From Effrenium voratum (Eukaryota > Sar > Dinophyceae > Suessiales > Symbiodiniaceae): 64,000 bases of DNA. A model generated the notes under the pieces. That model was given only the letters and a program-made list of their open reading frames with translations. It did no database searches and had not been told where the DNA came from. The translations under genes were made by a program, and so were the position numbers. Of this stretch, positions 28,740 through 39,779 are shown piece after piece (the stretch's first letter is position 1; every line of letters begins with the position of its first letter). The stretch is from contig CAUJNA010000590.1 of NCBI GenBank assembly GCA_963377175.1, positions 1 to 64,000 of the forward strand, read 5' to 3'.

Positions 28740-29900
28740 CCTCTCGAACAGGTTCTGATTGAGGATGTCTTGCTAATTCTTGCGAGCGCAAAGCCGCTGC
28801 ACAAGGTCGGCGACAAGACAGCCACACGCAACATTGCATGGGCCAGCCGGTATGCCAGCATATACAATGTTGCACTGGCTTGATCCGTCCAATTAGAACT
28901 CGCCCCAGGGAGTGTTCTGGGGCCAGAACATTGACATGAACGGCTTGCCCGGACGGTAAGGGGCATTGAGTCTTTCAAAAGTTTGAGCTGGACCAAAGAT
29001 GGCCTGGCGTTCAACGAGCAAGCGGTCTCGAAGGTGTGTGCCTGGCAGGTGAGGGTTGACTGGCCGACTTGTACTAAACATGTAGTTTGCGCTTGATGGA
29101 GATACGATTCGGTGGTAGAAAACGGGCAAGTGCTTTTGCAGCCCAAGTAGCTCGTGAGAGTCTATGCCGGGTAGAGGAAATGAGCCATGCGCCAAGGTAT
29201 CTGGCGGTGGGAAAAGTGGGTTTGGGAAGCTTGTCTGAACCGCCACAAAAAGTACAGGCGCAGGCTGGGAGCCAACCAGGAGGGCGGCGTCATCCGCGTA
29301 TCCCATATCATGACGTGGGTTTGCATCCAGAGCGCCCAAAAATTTTTGGAGGTGTGGGAGCCTCGAGTGGGAGCAATGTGTAGAAACGTCCGTCATTAGC
29401 GCGGACAGGAGCTCCCCGTGCTTGGGGGAGAGTAGAGGATGTGATGTTAGCTTCTTGAACAAAAAGGTGTCTTCACTAAGGGGTTGACGACTTGTACTTG
29501 GGGCTCTGGGACCCCCATTCCGAGGAGTGAGGAAACGAGGTCCAGCTCAGCTCAACTGAATCAAAGGCCTGTGACCAATCCAGGAAGAGGAGATCGAATG
29601 GTGCGGTGGAGGCGGGGTGGTCCGGACCGGGACCAGGGCCCCTCCGCGGCATGAAACGCTGAAGCCCGCTCCTGGAAAACATCTGCAAAGCGCCTCTCAA
29701 GGCCCACCGTAACGCGGCCAATCTTAAGAGTCTTCCACTGTTGGGAAGGAGGGGCTGCAAAGTCTTCCCGGATTTGAGAACAGAGCCACTGCATGTCTTT
29801 GGCTACGCGGTGCTTTAGTGCCTGCCGGAGTTTGTGCCTTTGGTCGTATGTAAGGTTTTCAGATTGGATACGGTGTATCATCCGGTCGGTAAGATACTGT
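28740..29900 (-). pseudogene. decayed LINE-type reverse transcriptase
   Basis: Reading on the minus strand, one frame has FDLLFLDWSQAFDSVELS (about 29555-29610), the first catalytic Asp motif of non-LTR retrotransposon reverse transcriptases. About 90 codons later another frame has MGYADDAALLVGSQ (about 29260-29306), the YADD motif. Downstream is PLPGIDSHELLGLQKHLPVF and NPHLPGTHLRDRLLVERQ. Upstream HRIQSENLTYDQRHKLRQAL may be the connecting region. At least two frame changes and early stops indicate a dead copy. It lies between exon candidates and shares the gene orientation. Confidence 0.65.
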
Positions 29901-30283
29901 TTACGAATGTGAGCCAGCTTTGAGGGAGGAGGCCGCGGTCCGTGCAGCGTCGATGGAGGAAGTGGGATTTGAGTGAGAATCGGAGGAGGGGAGGGAGTAA
30001 GGATTGGGAAAGAAAGGGGGGGCTTTGGCGGCTCTATCGTTGCCGTACCGTAGTGGGGCAGAAGCGCATTAGGCGACAGATGCGGCCATGACTCGACCAG
30101 GCACCTTGGGACACAACTCCCACATCATCCGCAGCAAATGTCTCTGCCACCTCCATGACGCGGGCGACAAAGTGACAAGTCACACGTGCGCAGAAGTCCG
30201 TGAGCCAGTGGCTGCTATGAGCATCCTAGCAAGCCCAAGTGTGTCACAATCAAAACCTGGTACCGACAGGGCCTCCCTTCAAC

Positions 30284-30388
30284 TTCTAATGTTGACCCAG
30301 GATTGATAAACCCGTCCCATTATTCGGGGGACACCCCCCCTATTAATCAACCAGGGGTTTATTAATCCGGGGTTAGTTAACATTAAGC
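30284..30388 (-). mobile_element. Family J MITE, nested
   Basis: tgttgacccaggattgataa to ttattaatccggggttagtta. Flanking sequence (tcacaatcaaaacctggta before, agccatgtaaagaat after) matches the element at 62670-62812, so family J probably inserted into it. Confidence 0.75.
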
Positions 30389-30419
30389 CATGTAAAGAAT
30401 CACTGGGGCCGCACCGAAC

Positions 30420-30590
30420 TATTCCGAGCGACCCTTCTACGGCCTGCCGTGCAATCTGCCTTTGCGGCTCCAAAAAAACCATCCGCGAGTTGCACGCCTC
30501 CCGGTAGAAGTCCCAGATCTGCTCCCGAGTCACTCCCGGGTTCTTCTTACTGCGCAGCGCTTGGGAGGCAGGGATCATCTGACCCGCAAG
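30420..30590 (-). CDS. exon, unrecognised protein
   Basis: Reads KKNPGVTREQIWDFYREACN then SRMVFLEPQRQIARQAVEG. Acceptor possibly CGCAG before TAAGAAG. Natural amino-acid mix, no known domain. Confidence 0.5.
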
Positions 30591-30754
30591 CGACAACTTC
30601 TAGGTGAAAAGGGGGAAATGAAGGCAACACAGGGGACTCGGGAGTTGTCCCTAGGAAGCCAAACAGCTTCCACCCCACGGTCCCTTCGGATTCCATAATC
30701 CCCTCGCTACTCAGACAAGACTGAAAATTTTCATCTGAGGCTGAGGCTGGCTGT

Positions 30755-30860
30755 GTGTTTGATTGATTGTTTGTTTGCTTGTTTAACCATTGGTGTTTTT
30801 TTAGAGCTTTGTTTGTTTGTTTGGTTGTGCTTTTGCTTGTTTTGTTTATTTGTTTCTTTT
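30755..30860 (+). repeat. TTTG/GCTT simple repeat
   Basis: Short irregular TTTG repeat akin to 5855-6715. Confidence 0.8.
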
Positions 30861-31076
30861 GGAGTTGCTGCTCTTTTCGCCTTTGTGGAATAGGAACAGA
30901 AAACCACCGCTTTAGGCTCCCCTATTGACACATGCCCGACTGAACCGCCATCGAGTCAAAAATGCCACTCCGCTTTTGCGGCTTACTGTTAACGCAACTC
31001 CTGTAATGAGACAAGCCTGTTGTGAAAGACTTCGACGGTTGCCATCTGGGTACTGTCGGCTTCAACCTCTATCACC

Positions 31077-31108
<32 letters not shown>

Positions 31109-31110
31109 CG
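31077..31110 (+). repeat. (TA)n microsatellite
   Basis: TA repeat with one C interruption. Confidence 0.95.
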
Positions 31111-31574
31111 ACTGTGCCTGCATCTTGTGCCTTGTGATGTTTGTCAAATGGGCATGGTTCATTGGGGATCTCACCCTGTCACCTGGTGAGGTGTGAACAC
31201 TGCCTTGGGCCACAATTTCAATCACGCCAGGTTGAACCTTGGCTGGGCATTTTGAAGCAACAGCTTCTTTCTCCAACCGCTGGCTCTGGTTTGGCAAAGC
31301 TGTAGCTCAAACCGCCGGCTCGCGGCTCGAAAGGTGCCACTTTTCTTCCAAGGTTCGGGGACCAGATCAAGCCCTGAAACCAGAAAAACAAAACCAACAA
31401 CAATGTCACGCCACTTGCAATTGTATACGTGTCGGCATTGATGACTCTCCCACAAGTCTCCAATTGTTGGAAAAACAGATTCGGCCAACCAGGAAAAAAG
31501 CCGGAAAACCGCCCTCGACTTTTTCTCACCAAACCAAAAAGGACCACCCAGCGGACTGCCCCAAAAATTCCATC

Positions 31575-31715
31575 CACCGAGCCTTGCGGAGGCCAGCGCC
31601 CAGCGTGGGAACTGCCCTGCGCGGTTCGCAGGCGGTTCGCGGAGCCCCGGTTGGAGTTCGCGTCTTGGGAACGCGTCTGCGCTTTCCCCCCGAACCTTCC
31701 GGGGATCTGGCTTCG
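31575..31715 (-). CDS. possible exon, frame unresolved
   Basis: GC-rich; the best frame reads GQFPRWALASARL near its end. Acceptor candidates CCGCGCAG and AGCGCAG. Confidence 0.35.
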
Positions 31716-32119
31716 AAAACTTAGAAGTGCAGCAAGCCAAGCTCAGAGTTGACCCCCGGCCAAAAAGCAGACACTCCGAAGTCTGGCGGCCATATTTAGA
31801 CACACATGTTTAGAAGCAGTAAAACAAACACGACCAAAGTCCAAGTGGTCGAGTGCGAGGGGACTTTGGAAACTAGGTACCGTCACCCACATTCTCTGCT
31901 AGTGCTCAGGGAATGAGAAATGGAATGACCCCTTAACCTTTTCTTGTGTTTTTGTTTTTAAGGGAGTTCTCAGGTTCGTATCCGCAGTCCCGACCTATCA
32001 GCAAGTCATCCCACATCCGAGGTTCATTTCAGCTGTGCAGTTCAACTCGCGTGTCACTCGCACAGCCACTCTCTCGGTCAGGGAGTGCAACGTGGCTGTG
32101 AAAACTTGGCCGCTAGTAG

Positions 32120-32213
32120 TCCCCCTGCAAAAAAAATAACTTTCAGTGGCTTCAATGGAAAACTGATTTTGCAAAAAGGTAAAGTCCTATCATCCAAGCA
32201 AACTGCGCCAAAG
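32120..32213 (+). mobile_element. Family C MITE
   Basis: ccccctgcaaaaaaaataac to tccaagcaaactgcgccaaa. Immediately followed by a family B copy. Confidence 0.7.
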
Positions 32214-32215
32214 CC

Positions 32216-32328
32216 TCCATTTGCTTAAGTCCCCTGGAAAAATTAGGAAACATATGTCCAGTAGTGATAGATTCCCTTTAAAACCAACAGGGGAAAATCA
32301 AAAAATATTATTTCTTGACCAAATGGAA
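32216..32328 (+). mobile_element. Family B MITE
   Basis: tccatttgcttaagtcccct, core ccagtagtgatagattccct, end gaccaaatgga. Confidence 0.85.
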
Positions 32329-32384
32329 GAAAGGTTGTTTTTCTGTGTCGGACTGGGATTCCCATGTGACTCATGTGCCTTCCG

Positions 32385-32491
32385 CGTCATAACAGCCGCA
32401 GCCACAGCGCTCGCGCCACTGCTGGGGTGGAAGCCTGGCGAAGAAAGCAAAAAGACGCCCACCTGGAGACGCGGTTGCGAAATCTGCTCTC
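32385..32491 (-). CDS. exon whose acceptor is the end of a family C element
   Basis: Starts right after TTTTAGCAG and takes one base to complete the codon left by the 33.7 kb exon. Then RADFATASPGGRLFAFFARL, PPQQWRERCGCGC. Unrecognised. Donor not fixed. Confidence 0.5.
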
Positions 32492-32590
32492 CTGCTAAAA
32501 GTGAATAACTTTTAGTAGTTTCATACGGAAAACCCATGAGTTGGCAAAACTAAAATAAAGTCCTAACATCCAAGCAAAATGCACCAAAGG
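32490..32590 (+). mobile_element. Family C MITE at a splice acceptor
   Basis: cctgctaaaagtgaataact to tccaagcaaaatgcaccaaa. On the gene strand it ends CTTTTAGCAG immediately before the 32.49 kb exon. Confidence 0.85.
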
Positions 32591-33298
32591 AGAGGCCCGC
32601 TCTAGAAGAAAGTGGGGCTAAACCTCTTGATCCAGCAACCCTGCCAATCAAGGAACCTCCCACTGGGCACTGCTCGTCCTTTGTTCAGGATTGCTAGTGA
32701 GATGGGTGTCTTGAAATATGGGAGCCCGCCAAATGGGAGTCGCTTCCTTTGGCTTTCCTTTGAAACCAACCCCAAAACGGGTATCCTTTGGCCTCCAAAA
32801 ATGACACATTCAAGCCCAGCGAACCCCTAGAGTCCCCTGCTTCCCCATTGAAGCCAGGGTTCAAATGTCTATTGACCTCTAACTCCGTGGCCCCCATTGG
32901 GGAGCTCGCCAATTGCAAACCACTTGCACCCAGCACCCGCCAAGACTCAAAGTGGCTCACACAAGAGCACTGCAGGAACAAATGCAACCCTTGGAGTGTG
33001 CTGGCCTGCAAATAAACATGGAAACCAAAAAGCCCATCCAATTCGGGAGGAAGCTCCTTCTGGGGGGCCTCAGTGATTTGCATGTCTCCAAATAGGGTGG
33101 TTTTTCCTTTGATGTCCCTATTAAAACCAACCTGAAAAAGTGTACCCTCCCAGCAAAATTCTGTTTTCAATAACTGTAATGTCTTTGATTCATGCCATGG
33201 TTCCATGGGTAACCTGTTTTGGTCAAGCAGAAATCTCACATGTGGGAGGGTGAAACAAGGGATCTCCATGTCTTGGTTGCTGTAACGACCCCTTCGCA

Positions 33299-33320
33299 AA
33301 TATATATATATATATATCAC
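33299..33320 (+). repeat. (TA)n microsatellite
   Basis: Short TA run. Confidence 0.9.
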
Positions 33321-33527
33321 GTGTCAATACAGAAAATCCCACTTGTTTCAACCAAAGAGGTTTAAGTAAGCGAAGATCCGTCACCAAAAAAAGATGTATA
33401 TATATACAGCCATATGAGGGCATATGTTCTTTTTGTTGAGGGCACCGTTTTTTTGGGAGGTGCTAACCCCCGGGACTCATTTGGGCATGGGTCCCATAAA
33501 GATGCATATTTGCAGCAACATATACTC

Positions 33528-33625
33528 CCATTGGCTTAAGCAGCCTGGAAAAAAAAAAAAAACAGAAACAACGTGCTTCCAGTAGTGATAGAGTTCCTTT
33601 CAAACCAACAGGGGAAACTCATAGC
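33528..33625 (+). mobile_element. Family B MITE
   Basis: ccattggcttaagcagcctg with core ccagtagtgatagagttcct and aaccaacaggggaaa. Confidence 0.75.
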
Positions 33626-33687
33626 ACTAAAAAAAAAAGAAACATCCCTCCCTGGTCCCTCCCTCCCTCCCTTCCTCCCTCGAGGGC

Positions 33688-33757
33688 CTTGCGCTGCTCA
33701 GCGTCATGGCCACGTGGTGGCAATGCTCCGCGTGCGGCCAATCGGCGCCGATGGGCC
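33688..33757 (-). CDS. exon, unrecognised protein
   Basis: Two bases, PIGADWPHAEHCHHVAMTLS, SA, two bases. Acceptor CTCTCAG, donor AAG before GCCCTC (GC-AG). Joins in phase to both the 35.7 and 32.5 kb exons. Confidence 0.55.
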
Positions 33758-34384
33758 CTGAGAGCTCACGAGCCGAGCCGAGCAGAGCTAAGGAGTAGGC
33801 GTTTCGGTCGGTCGGCTTGGTTGGGTTCTTGGGTAGTTGCTTAGTTGGTTGGCCAACTAGTACGTGGATTGTTAGCTGGCTGTCAAAAAGAGCTCTGTCA
33901 AAGGAAGTACCCTGCGGCGAGTCTTTGCAAGGAACTCCTGTCAACAAGTACCCGGTTAGCTAGAGTTCACAAGGAATTCCAGTCCAAAAAATACCTTGTA
34001 GCTAGTCTTCGCAAGGAATTCCTGGAGGTAGTTACCTCCACAAACAAGGAACTCCTGTAGCTAGTTTCTTTGAAAGGAACTAACCAAATGCCGCTCCATT
34101 TGGGTGATTCTCACAAGGGACGCCTCCAGGAGTCTCCTAACCATCCAGAAGTGGTTCCCCTACTTTTGAGACACACTTGTATCATTCAATTTGGCCCTGT
34201 ACAAACCCTGCATAGATAGCTTCTCCCCAAGGATTCTGGGATATGCCCCTTTGGGATATGGCCTGCATCTTGCCTGCTTCGTTGATCCATTCTTCAAAGT
34301 CGAACTGTTTGCGGGATACACCGTGCCTCACTGACAAACTCTACATGTGCCACGCATCTATCTTCCCCAAGCAACAGTGTTTCA

Positions 34385-34487
34385 TGGGGGCTGGGGGGGG
34401 AGGGAGGGGAGGGAGCCCAAATAAGCCCTTATTAAGCGCCGGCCTTTTTGGGCTCCCCTCCCCTCCTCCCCCCCAAGCCCCTATGAG
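34385..34487. repeat. long imperfect palindrome with G/C runs
   Basis: catgggggctgggggggagg...gggagcccaaataagg pairs with ggcctttttgggctcccctcc...cccaagcccctatg. Likely a single-copy MITE. Confidence 0.7.
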
Positions 34488-34499
34488 GGTTGGCTAGTT

Positions 34500-35210
34500 C
34501 CCCAACACAGAGAGTGTTTCTTGTGAACCGGGAAGGTTCGACTTATTAAAGAGGACATGGGGCCCAACACTTTTGCCCCCTTACCCTTAGCTTCTGATCT
34601 GCTGAGATTCCAACAGAAAAAAACAACAAAAACTGTTTGCTTGTTCGGTTTCTCGTGTTGCTTTCTGTTTTCATGTTCTATTTACCATGTGCCACTAATG
34701 GCCCTCTCCAAATGTGAGTTTTGCCGTTTTTGCTTTGTCGATTTCTGTCTGCATTTCTTGAACAAATAATTTGACCAACGAAGTTTGATAACAGCTTGAT
34801 TCGGATTTAAATGACATGTACCGAGGAAGCAACTCAACCAGAATCACATCTTAAGCTAAGGATTCAATAGGAATTCTGCTCCATTGTGTTACGTTTAACT
34901 AGATGTTGAATGAAACTTAACACAAAGAACTATTGTTTTGTCTTCCAATTGGCTTGCCCCTACAAACCCAGTCAAAACACGAGACACATGCAATTTCAGG
35001 TCTAGTAGTTGAAGATGAAATAATATGACTGAACTATGTCCTTATCAAATTATAGGTAAACGCTAATTAAGTTGAAGCCAAGTCTTGTTTGCAACGGAGT
35101 TCCGATTCACATCCTTAAGATGGAGATGCTAGCTGATATCTTTCCTCATTAAACTCTGTAAATCCTGCCACTGCAGTTGCTTTGCTGCAAAGTGCCCTGT
35201 TTCTACATTT
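34500..35210. other. AT-rich stretch, no gene seen
   Basis: Lower GC than its surroundings and free of the MITE families. No exon signal. Confidence 0.4.
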
Positions 35211-35211
35211 G

Positions 35212-35346
35212 CAACATGGCCATGGGTCAAAACCCCGTACCCCCATCCCAATCCCCACTAAAATAGGTTCTAAGATGGGTGGTGAATTCACCTACCCCAA
35301 AACCCCCAAAATGGGATCCCATCGGTGTTGACAACCACAGCCATCA
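35212..35346 (+). mobile_element. Family G MITE
   Basis: acatggccatgggtcaaaac to tgttgacaaccacagccatc, with ggttctaagatgggtggt and gaattcacctacccc inside. Confidence 0.75.
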
Positions 35347-35383
35347 CAGAAAACCACACCGACAGCATCCCCCCTCGCATGGC

Positions 35384-35487
35384 GAAGGTGTGCTTTTAGA
35401 GGAAGACGGATGTCCCTGGTAGATGATCAAACCAGGTAAACCAGGAACCCTCTAGGTTTCTACCAAAACCACCAAAAAGGACACCTA
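35384..35487 (+). mobile_element. Family D MITE
   Basis: ggtgtgcttttagaggaag to aaaaaggacacctaag; centre ctggtagatgatcaaaccag. Abuts family A. Confidence 0.75.
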
Positions 35488-35594
35488 AGTCCTCCGATAA
35501 AGAGATTAGAATTAGGGTACCAACTTTCTTCTGTAGTCTATTTTAGTAGGGGAACCCTCCCCAAAAAAAGTGCAAAAAGGGGCACTGGGAGACC
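35484..35594 (+). mobile_element. Family A introner-like element
   Basis: cctaagtcctccgataaagag to ggcactgggagacc. On the gene strand it begins about 13 bases after the donor of the 35.7 kb exon. Confidence 0.8.
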
Positions 35595-35607
35595 AGTGCC
35601 ACCTATC

Positions 35608-35742
35608 CTCGCATGGGCATCGCGGGGCCGTTTCGGTCTCCGCCTCCGTCCGGCCAGAGCTGGGGCAGCGCCGCGCTCTTCGCCAGCAGCGGCGCTTTCT
35701 CGTCGTCGGGGTCCAGTGGGGCTAAGGGCTCCGCGCAGGGGC
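35608..35742 (-). CDS. exon, unrecognised protein
   Basis: Two bases, 44 codons (PCAEPLAPLDPDDEKAPLLA, KSAALPQLWPDGGGDRNGPA, MPMR) and one base. Acceptor GTTCCAG, donor CGAG before GATAGG (GA-AG). In phase with the next exon. Confidence 0.55.
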
Positions 35743-35807
35743 CTGGAACCACAAGACGATCTACCCTTGGTTGCTGTTGACCCCAACCACTTTTTGTCGA
35801 GTCATAG

Positions 35808-35858
35808 ACATATATATATATATGTATCCATATATATATATATGTATGTATAAATATG
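35808..35858 (+). repeat. (TA)n / TATG repeat
   Basis: Two TA blocks separated by tgtatcca. Confidence 0.9.
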
Positions 35859-35864
35859 TATATT

Positions 35865-35985
35865 GGGATATGTACTTGGTTGCTGTTGACCCCCCTGCAA
35901 AAAGGCTAACTCACTTTTTGGGGGCTTCGTTCGGAAAACCCAACTTGATTTCAACCAAAAAGTCAAAGTCTAAAGATCCAACCCA
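35865..35985 (+). mobile_element. Family C MITE, diverged
   Basis: cttggttgctgttgaccccc to agtcaaagtctaaagatcca, with tcggaaaacccaacttg inside. Confidence 0.55.
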
Positions 35986-36279
35986 ATAGCAGTCAAGTAC
36001 CCTCCTTGGATGTTCCATCCAGAAAGAAATATCATAAGGGTACAGTCATGGGTTTATAAGGGAAGGATGCTACTGATCCACTGGAGAAATTCAGGGTGTA
36101 ACTGTTTTGATTTGGTCCAAATTCATCCCAGTTCCCCTACCTACCATGGTTGAAACCACCTAGTTGGCGTAGCCACAGGAAGACTCCCATTTGGAAGCCA
36201 CAGGACGCCCCCATGGGCGCCAGCTCTAGGCTTTCACAGGCCTTCTCTGCGTTGAGATGACAAAAACACCTGAAAACTA

Positions 36280-36392
36280 TACTTGGTTGACGTTGGAAGG
36301 GGAGCAACAATTCAATTTTTAGCAGATAAGTGGGGATTTCCCACTAAACCACAATAAGCAAAAATGGGAAAACATGTTTCCCAACAACAACC
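36280..36392 (+). mobile_element. Family I MITE
   Basis: gttgacgttggaaggggagc to tgtttcccaacaacaacc; ccactaaaccacaataagca inside. Confidence 0.8.
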
Positions 36393-36562
36393 GAGTATAG
36401 AGCTCGAGCTCGAGCCGGTCAAATGCCCAATTCGAAGTGGTCGCCGATTTGGAATCCAGGCAAATTATTATTATTTTTCCGGAAGGTATTGGTCAAGAGC
36501 TGCGGCGAAAGCGTTCAAAGTGCAAGACACAAAATATCGAGCGCACATGGGTGTCTAAGATG

Positions 36563-36668
36563 CTTCCATTTCTCCCTGGAAAAAAGAAGAAGAAAATACT
36601 TCCAGTAGTGATAGATTCCTTTTAAAACCAACAGGGGAAAATAACAGTTCTTCTTAAGCAAATGGAAG
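36563..36668 (+). mobile_element. Family B MITE, complete
   Basis: Inverted ends cttccatttctccctgg and cttaagcaaatggaag; core present. Confidence 0.85.
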
Positions 36669-37010
36669 GATGCGAAGACAACGATGCCTTTTTGGGATGT
36701 GTTGAAATGGGGTGCCAGACCCTTGGCCCATGTTCCTCGGTCCAACAATCAGATTTTCTGATGCCGTCTCATATTTGGTGACCATGAAAACTGGATTGAA
36801 GACTCTCTTTTCTTGCTGGTGCTCAGCAAAGAAACTGGGAATGAACCTGGGGGTCCCCTCCAACGAAACCATCAGTAAGCCGAGAAAAAGACCCTCGTTT
36901 AGCTCTTATCCTCCAAAGACCCTGCGGATCTCTTGTATCTTTCGAGGAGACCTTCCTCCCGGCCCTACCCGTTCTATCCTCATGTTTCCCCTTAAAGACC
37001 CTGAAGATCT

Positions 37011-37145
37011 CACATGGCCACGGGTTCAAACCCTGTACCTCCGGTGAACATCCCAGTCCCCACTAAAATTGGTTCTAAGATGGGTGGTAAATTCACCTAC
37101 CCCAAGATGGGATCCGCTTGGCTTTGCCAACCACAGCCACATCTG
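37011..37145 (+). mobile_element. Family G MITE
   Basis: acatggccacgggttcaaac to tttgccaaccacagccacat. The ends are inverted repeats; the tRNA-like ggttcaaaccc is part of one end. Confidence 0.75.
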
Positions 37146-37164
37146 CAAAAAGCGACCCCTACCA

Positions 37165-37255
37165 AAAAGCCCCGCCCTCCCAGATTCGCAAAGCTCGAAG
37201 CACAGAAGACCAGGAAGTTCAGGGAGCAGCCCAAGCGCGTGGCAGCCTCCACCTC
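37165..37255 (-). CDS. possible exon, strand uncertain
   Basis: Minus reads VEAATRLGCSLNFLVFCASS after ATTGAG. The plus strand is also coding-like (PPRFAKLEAQKTRKFREQPK). Minus is preferred for agreement with neighbours. Confidence 0.3.
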
Positions 37256-37511
37256 AATCCCCCCTTGGAGACCCATCTGGGGCTCGTCTTGTTTTTTGAG
37301 TTGGCGCCCCTGTTGGCTTTAGAAAAGACGCCCTTTGCTTCGGACACCCTGCAGTTTTGAGGGCTCCCTAAACGACAATAAGTGACGTATCTGAGCCAGG
37401 ATCACTGGGAGTTTTGGTGAGGAACCCCTTCTTTCGTGGGTAATTTGTGGTGAGCGCGCCCCATGTGATCCCCTTTGCATCCAATGACCGGCACAGGACT
37501 GACCGTGGCCC

Positions 37512-38264
37512 TTATGGCATGCGTTTATGCCGCTTGTCAGCACACAAGCACCGTGAAATGCGACATGACATCCCCCCCTTGTGGAGGGCTTCCCCGTTTG
37601 AAGCAGAGTTTCCCTTCAAAGGGGGAAATGAAACGCATGAGTCGCAGACAAAATTGAGGGATTCCCCAAGAGGGTGTGGGACAAATGAAAATGCCTTGTT
37701 GTGAAATTTGGCTGGGCCCGCATGTCCTCCCGAAGAGTAAACAACCTGTGTCAGTTGCTCAAATAGCCCGAAGATCAAACACCCCCACCAGGCTTCGCAT
37801 AGGGAAGATTGCAGTTGAGCCCATTTCAGGTACTGGGCCAAACAGATCCGAACCAACCACAACAACTCTGTTCTGGCTGAAAAGGGGAAGTAATGGCATA
37901 CCAAGAAGTCAAGAAGCAAAAAAAGGCAAGCTAGGTCTGGCAATGTGACAACCAAGTGTATGAAAGCAATCTGTTCAAACTGACATGAGAAATTGCTGAG
38001 TACAACTGTATCTCCTAATTGGAAGGTGAGTGTGCCCAATGTCATTCCCTTAGACAGTAAACAGTGATGGTTGCTCATACACATGTAAACGCCCTCCCAA
38101 AGGAAACTCCGAGCTTGGCAAGCGAACGGAGATATAGTGGACCTGCCCGCCAGTGACAACTTGAGGGAACATGCAGGATCAACAGGTGAAAAGCCCAAGA
38201 GGTATTCTCGAGCTACCCTTGCAACCAGAAATTCACCAACCACGTTGAAGAGAAAGCGCGTCAT
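37512..38264 (-). CDS. 250-codon open frame, unrecognised
   Basis: Long uninterrupted minus frame with hydrophobic stretches (DLACLFLLLDFLVCHYF). No recognisable domain, and no MITE inside. It could be an element fragment or the shadow of plus-strand sequence. Confidence 0.2.
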   Translation of the reverse strand: MTRFLFNVVGEFLVARVAREYLLGFSPVDPACSLKLSLAGRSTISPFACQARSFLWEGVYMCMSNHHCLLSKGMTLGTLTFQLGDTVVLSNFSCQFEQIAFIHLVVTLPDLACLFLLLDFLVCHYFPFSARTELLWLVRICLAQYLKWAQLQSSLCEAWWGCLIFGLFEQLTQVVYSSGGHAGPAKFHNKAFSFVPHPLGESLNFVCDSCVSFPPLKGNSASNGEALHKGGMSCRISRCLCADKRHKRMP

Positions 38265-38361
38265 GCTTTTCTCGGCGCCGTCAGGGGTTCGTCCCCAAAG
38301 GAACGGACCGAGGAAACCTCCACAGAGATTCCCGAGTCCAACAAAACAGTGCTACGGTAAA

Positions 38362-38463
38362 CAGCCATGTGGTATATTCTCGCCGTGGACTCGTCGTCGT
38401 TTTGTTCTGCCTCTTTGTTGCTTGCCGCTACAGCCATGTGGTATATTCTTGCCGTGGACTCCT
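38362..38463 (+). repeat. 69-bp tandem duplication
   Basis: cagccatgtggtatattctY with gccgtggactc repeats at 38362 and 38431. Confidence 0.85.
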
Positions 38464-38589
38464 TTTTTGTTTACCGCGGGTCCGGGCCTTCCCACCCAAG
38501 AAACAGCCTCAAAGGGGAAGTCGGCCATTATTTCAGGCTTTGGCAGCGCCTTGAGGCTCACTTCCTTTGGTTGGGCCGCAAAGTCGAAA

Positions 38590-39480
38590 TGATTTGTTGC
38601 AAACCCCAAAACAAAGCGGAATCCCAATGCCAGAATTTGCGAACAGTGTGAGCCAATTGGCTCTGGCGCAAACCGAGAGTCTGTTTTCAATCATGGATCA
38701 TCTTCATGACTACTTGATCAGCTTCTCACTGAATCACGGAAAGTAAACCCGCCAGATGTTCCCCCGTGAGCACCAAGAGGAACCTGGGAAACCCTATCGA
38801 TGGCCTTGTGGTGGCCATCTAGCAGCACCCAGGTCCAGATACTGTCGATGTAGCCCGCCTGTCGAAACCAGCGGAATCCGCGGCCTGGGAGTGACTGGAG
38901 TGGTCATGGAGTTACTGGGAAGTGGTTGGTGGACGTGATTTTCGCGGGGACTTATGCCCACCAACCGATTTAAGGTTGTTTTAACATGGCCATGTGAAGC
39001 TTGCCAACTCAATTCGGGTGTTGCCAAAAACCACTGGAAACACAACACCATTTGGTCGTTCTCGCCTCCTGTGTGGATTGGACGAAAAAGGTCCAGACTC
39101 GCTGTCCACTACTGGAACGAATTTCCCACAAAGCATAAACTCGGGATCGTTGGCGCAAACTTCATCACCCTTTGTAATTTCTGGCTTGCTTTTTCTCCCT
39201 CGGCAAAAAATAGTCCATCACCCAGTGTCGGCCCAATGGGCAAAGCCACTTGTTTCCGACCGGTCCCTTTGGCAATTGGGGCCATCCACCAAAAACCAGC
39301 CATTCAGGACCCGCCACTCACTTCCTGGATTGCCCAGAAGAGGTCTGCACTTTTTTGTTTACCACAAACATGTCCAAAGCCAACAATGGTCCAAAAAAAA
39401 TGTCAAATGTCCAAACCCAAGAAATGGTCCAAACCAACATGGTCCACTGAAAAGTCTGAACTCTTCCCTGTAACCAGCCT
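38590..39480. other. no gene seen
   Basis: Mostly intron-like. Short palindromic fragments around 38780-38990. Confidence 0.35.
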
Positions 39481-39519
39481 CAAGTCCAGGAACTCAAGAG
39501 GGGCCCGCCTCCCCAGGCA

Positions 39520-39645
39520 CGCTGCGCCGCCGCTGCCGGCGCCGCACGCGGCCGCCGGGCAGCGCCACGAAGTCCCCGGGGTCCATGGGCTGCGACGGGT
39601 CGAAGTCGTGGATGCCGCCCTCCTCGGGCCCAAGCTCCGAGCAAA
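39520..39645 (-). CDS. exon or C-terminus, unrecognised
   Basis: LGPEEGGIHDFDPSQPMDPG then DFVALPGG, after TCGGAG. The frame continues through an Arg-rich run to TGA at 39494, so it could end a gene here or splice at GGCCGC before GTGCGG. Confidence 0.45.
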
Positions 39646-39779
39646 AAAAAGCCCGGGGCGTGTGGCTGTGGGCGGTTTTTCTCGGGGAAAAGCGCGGCGA
39701 AAGTGGAAAAACAGGAGGTGACGTCACTTCCGTTCTTGGCGGCCAAGCTCCAAGTTCAAGTGTCTATACTCAAATCCAG

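Noticed and set aside
37020..37035. ggttcaaaccctg as a tRNA B-box or SINE promoter
   Set aside because: No A-box at the right distance, and the sequence is part of family G's inverted terminus in all copies.
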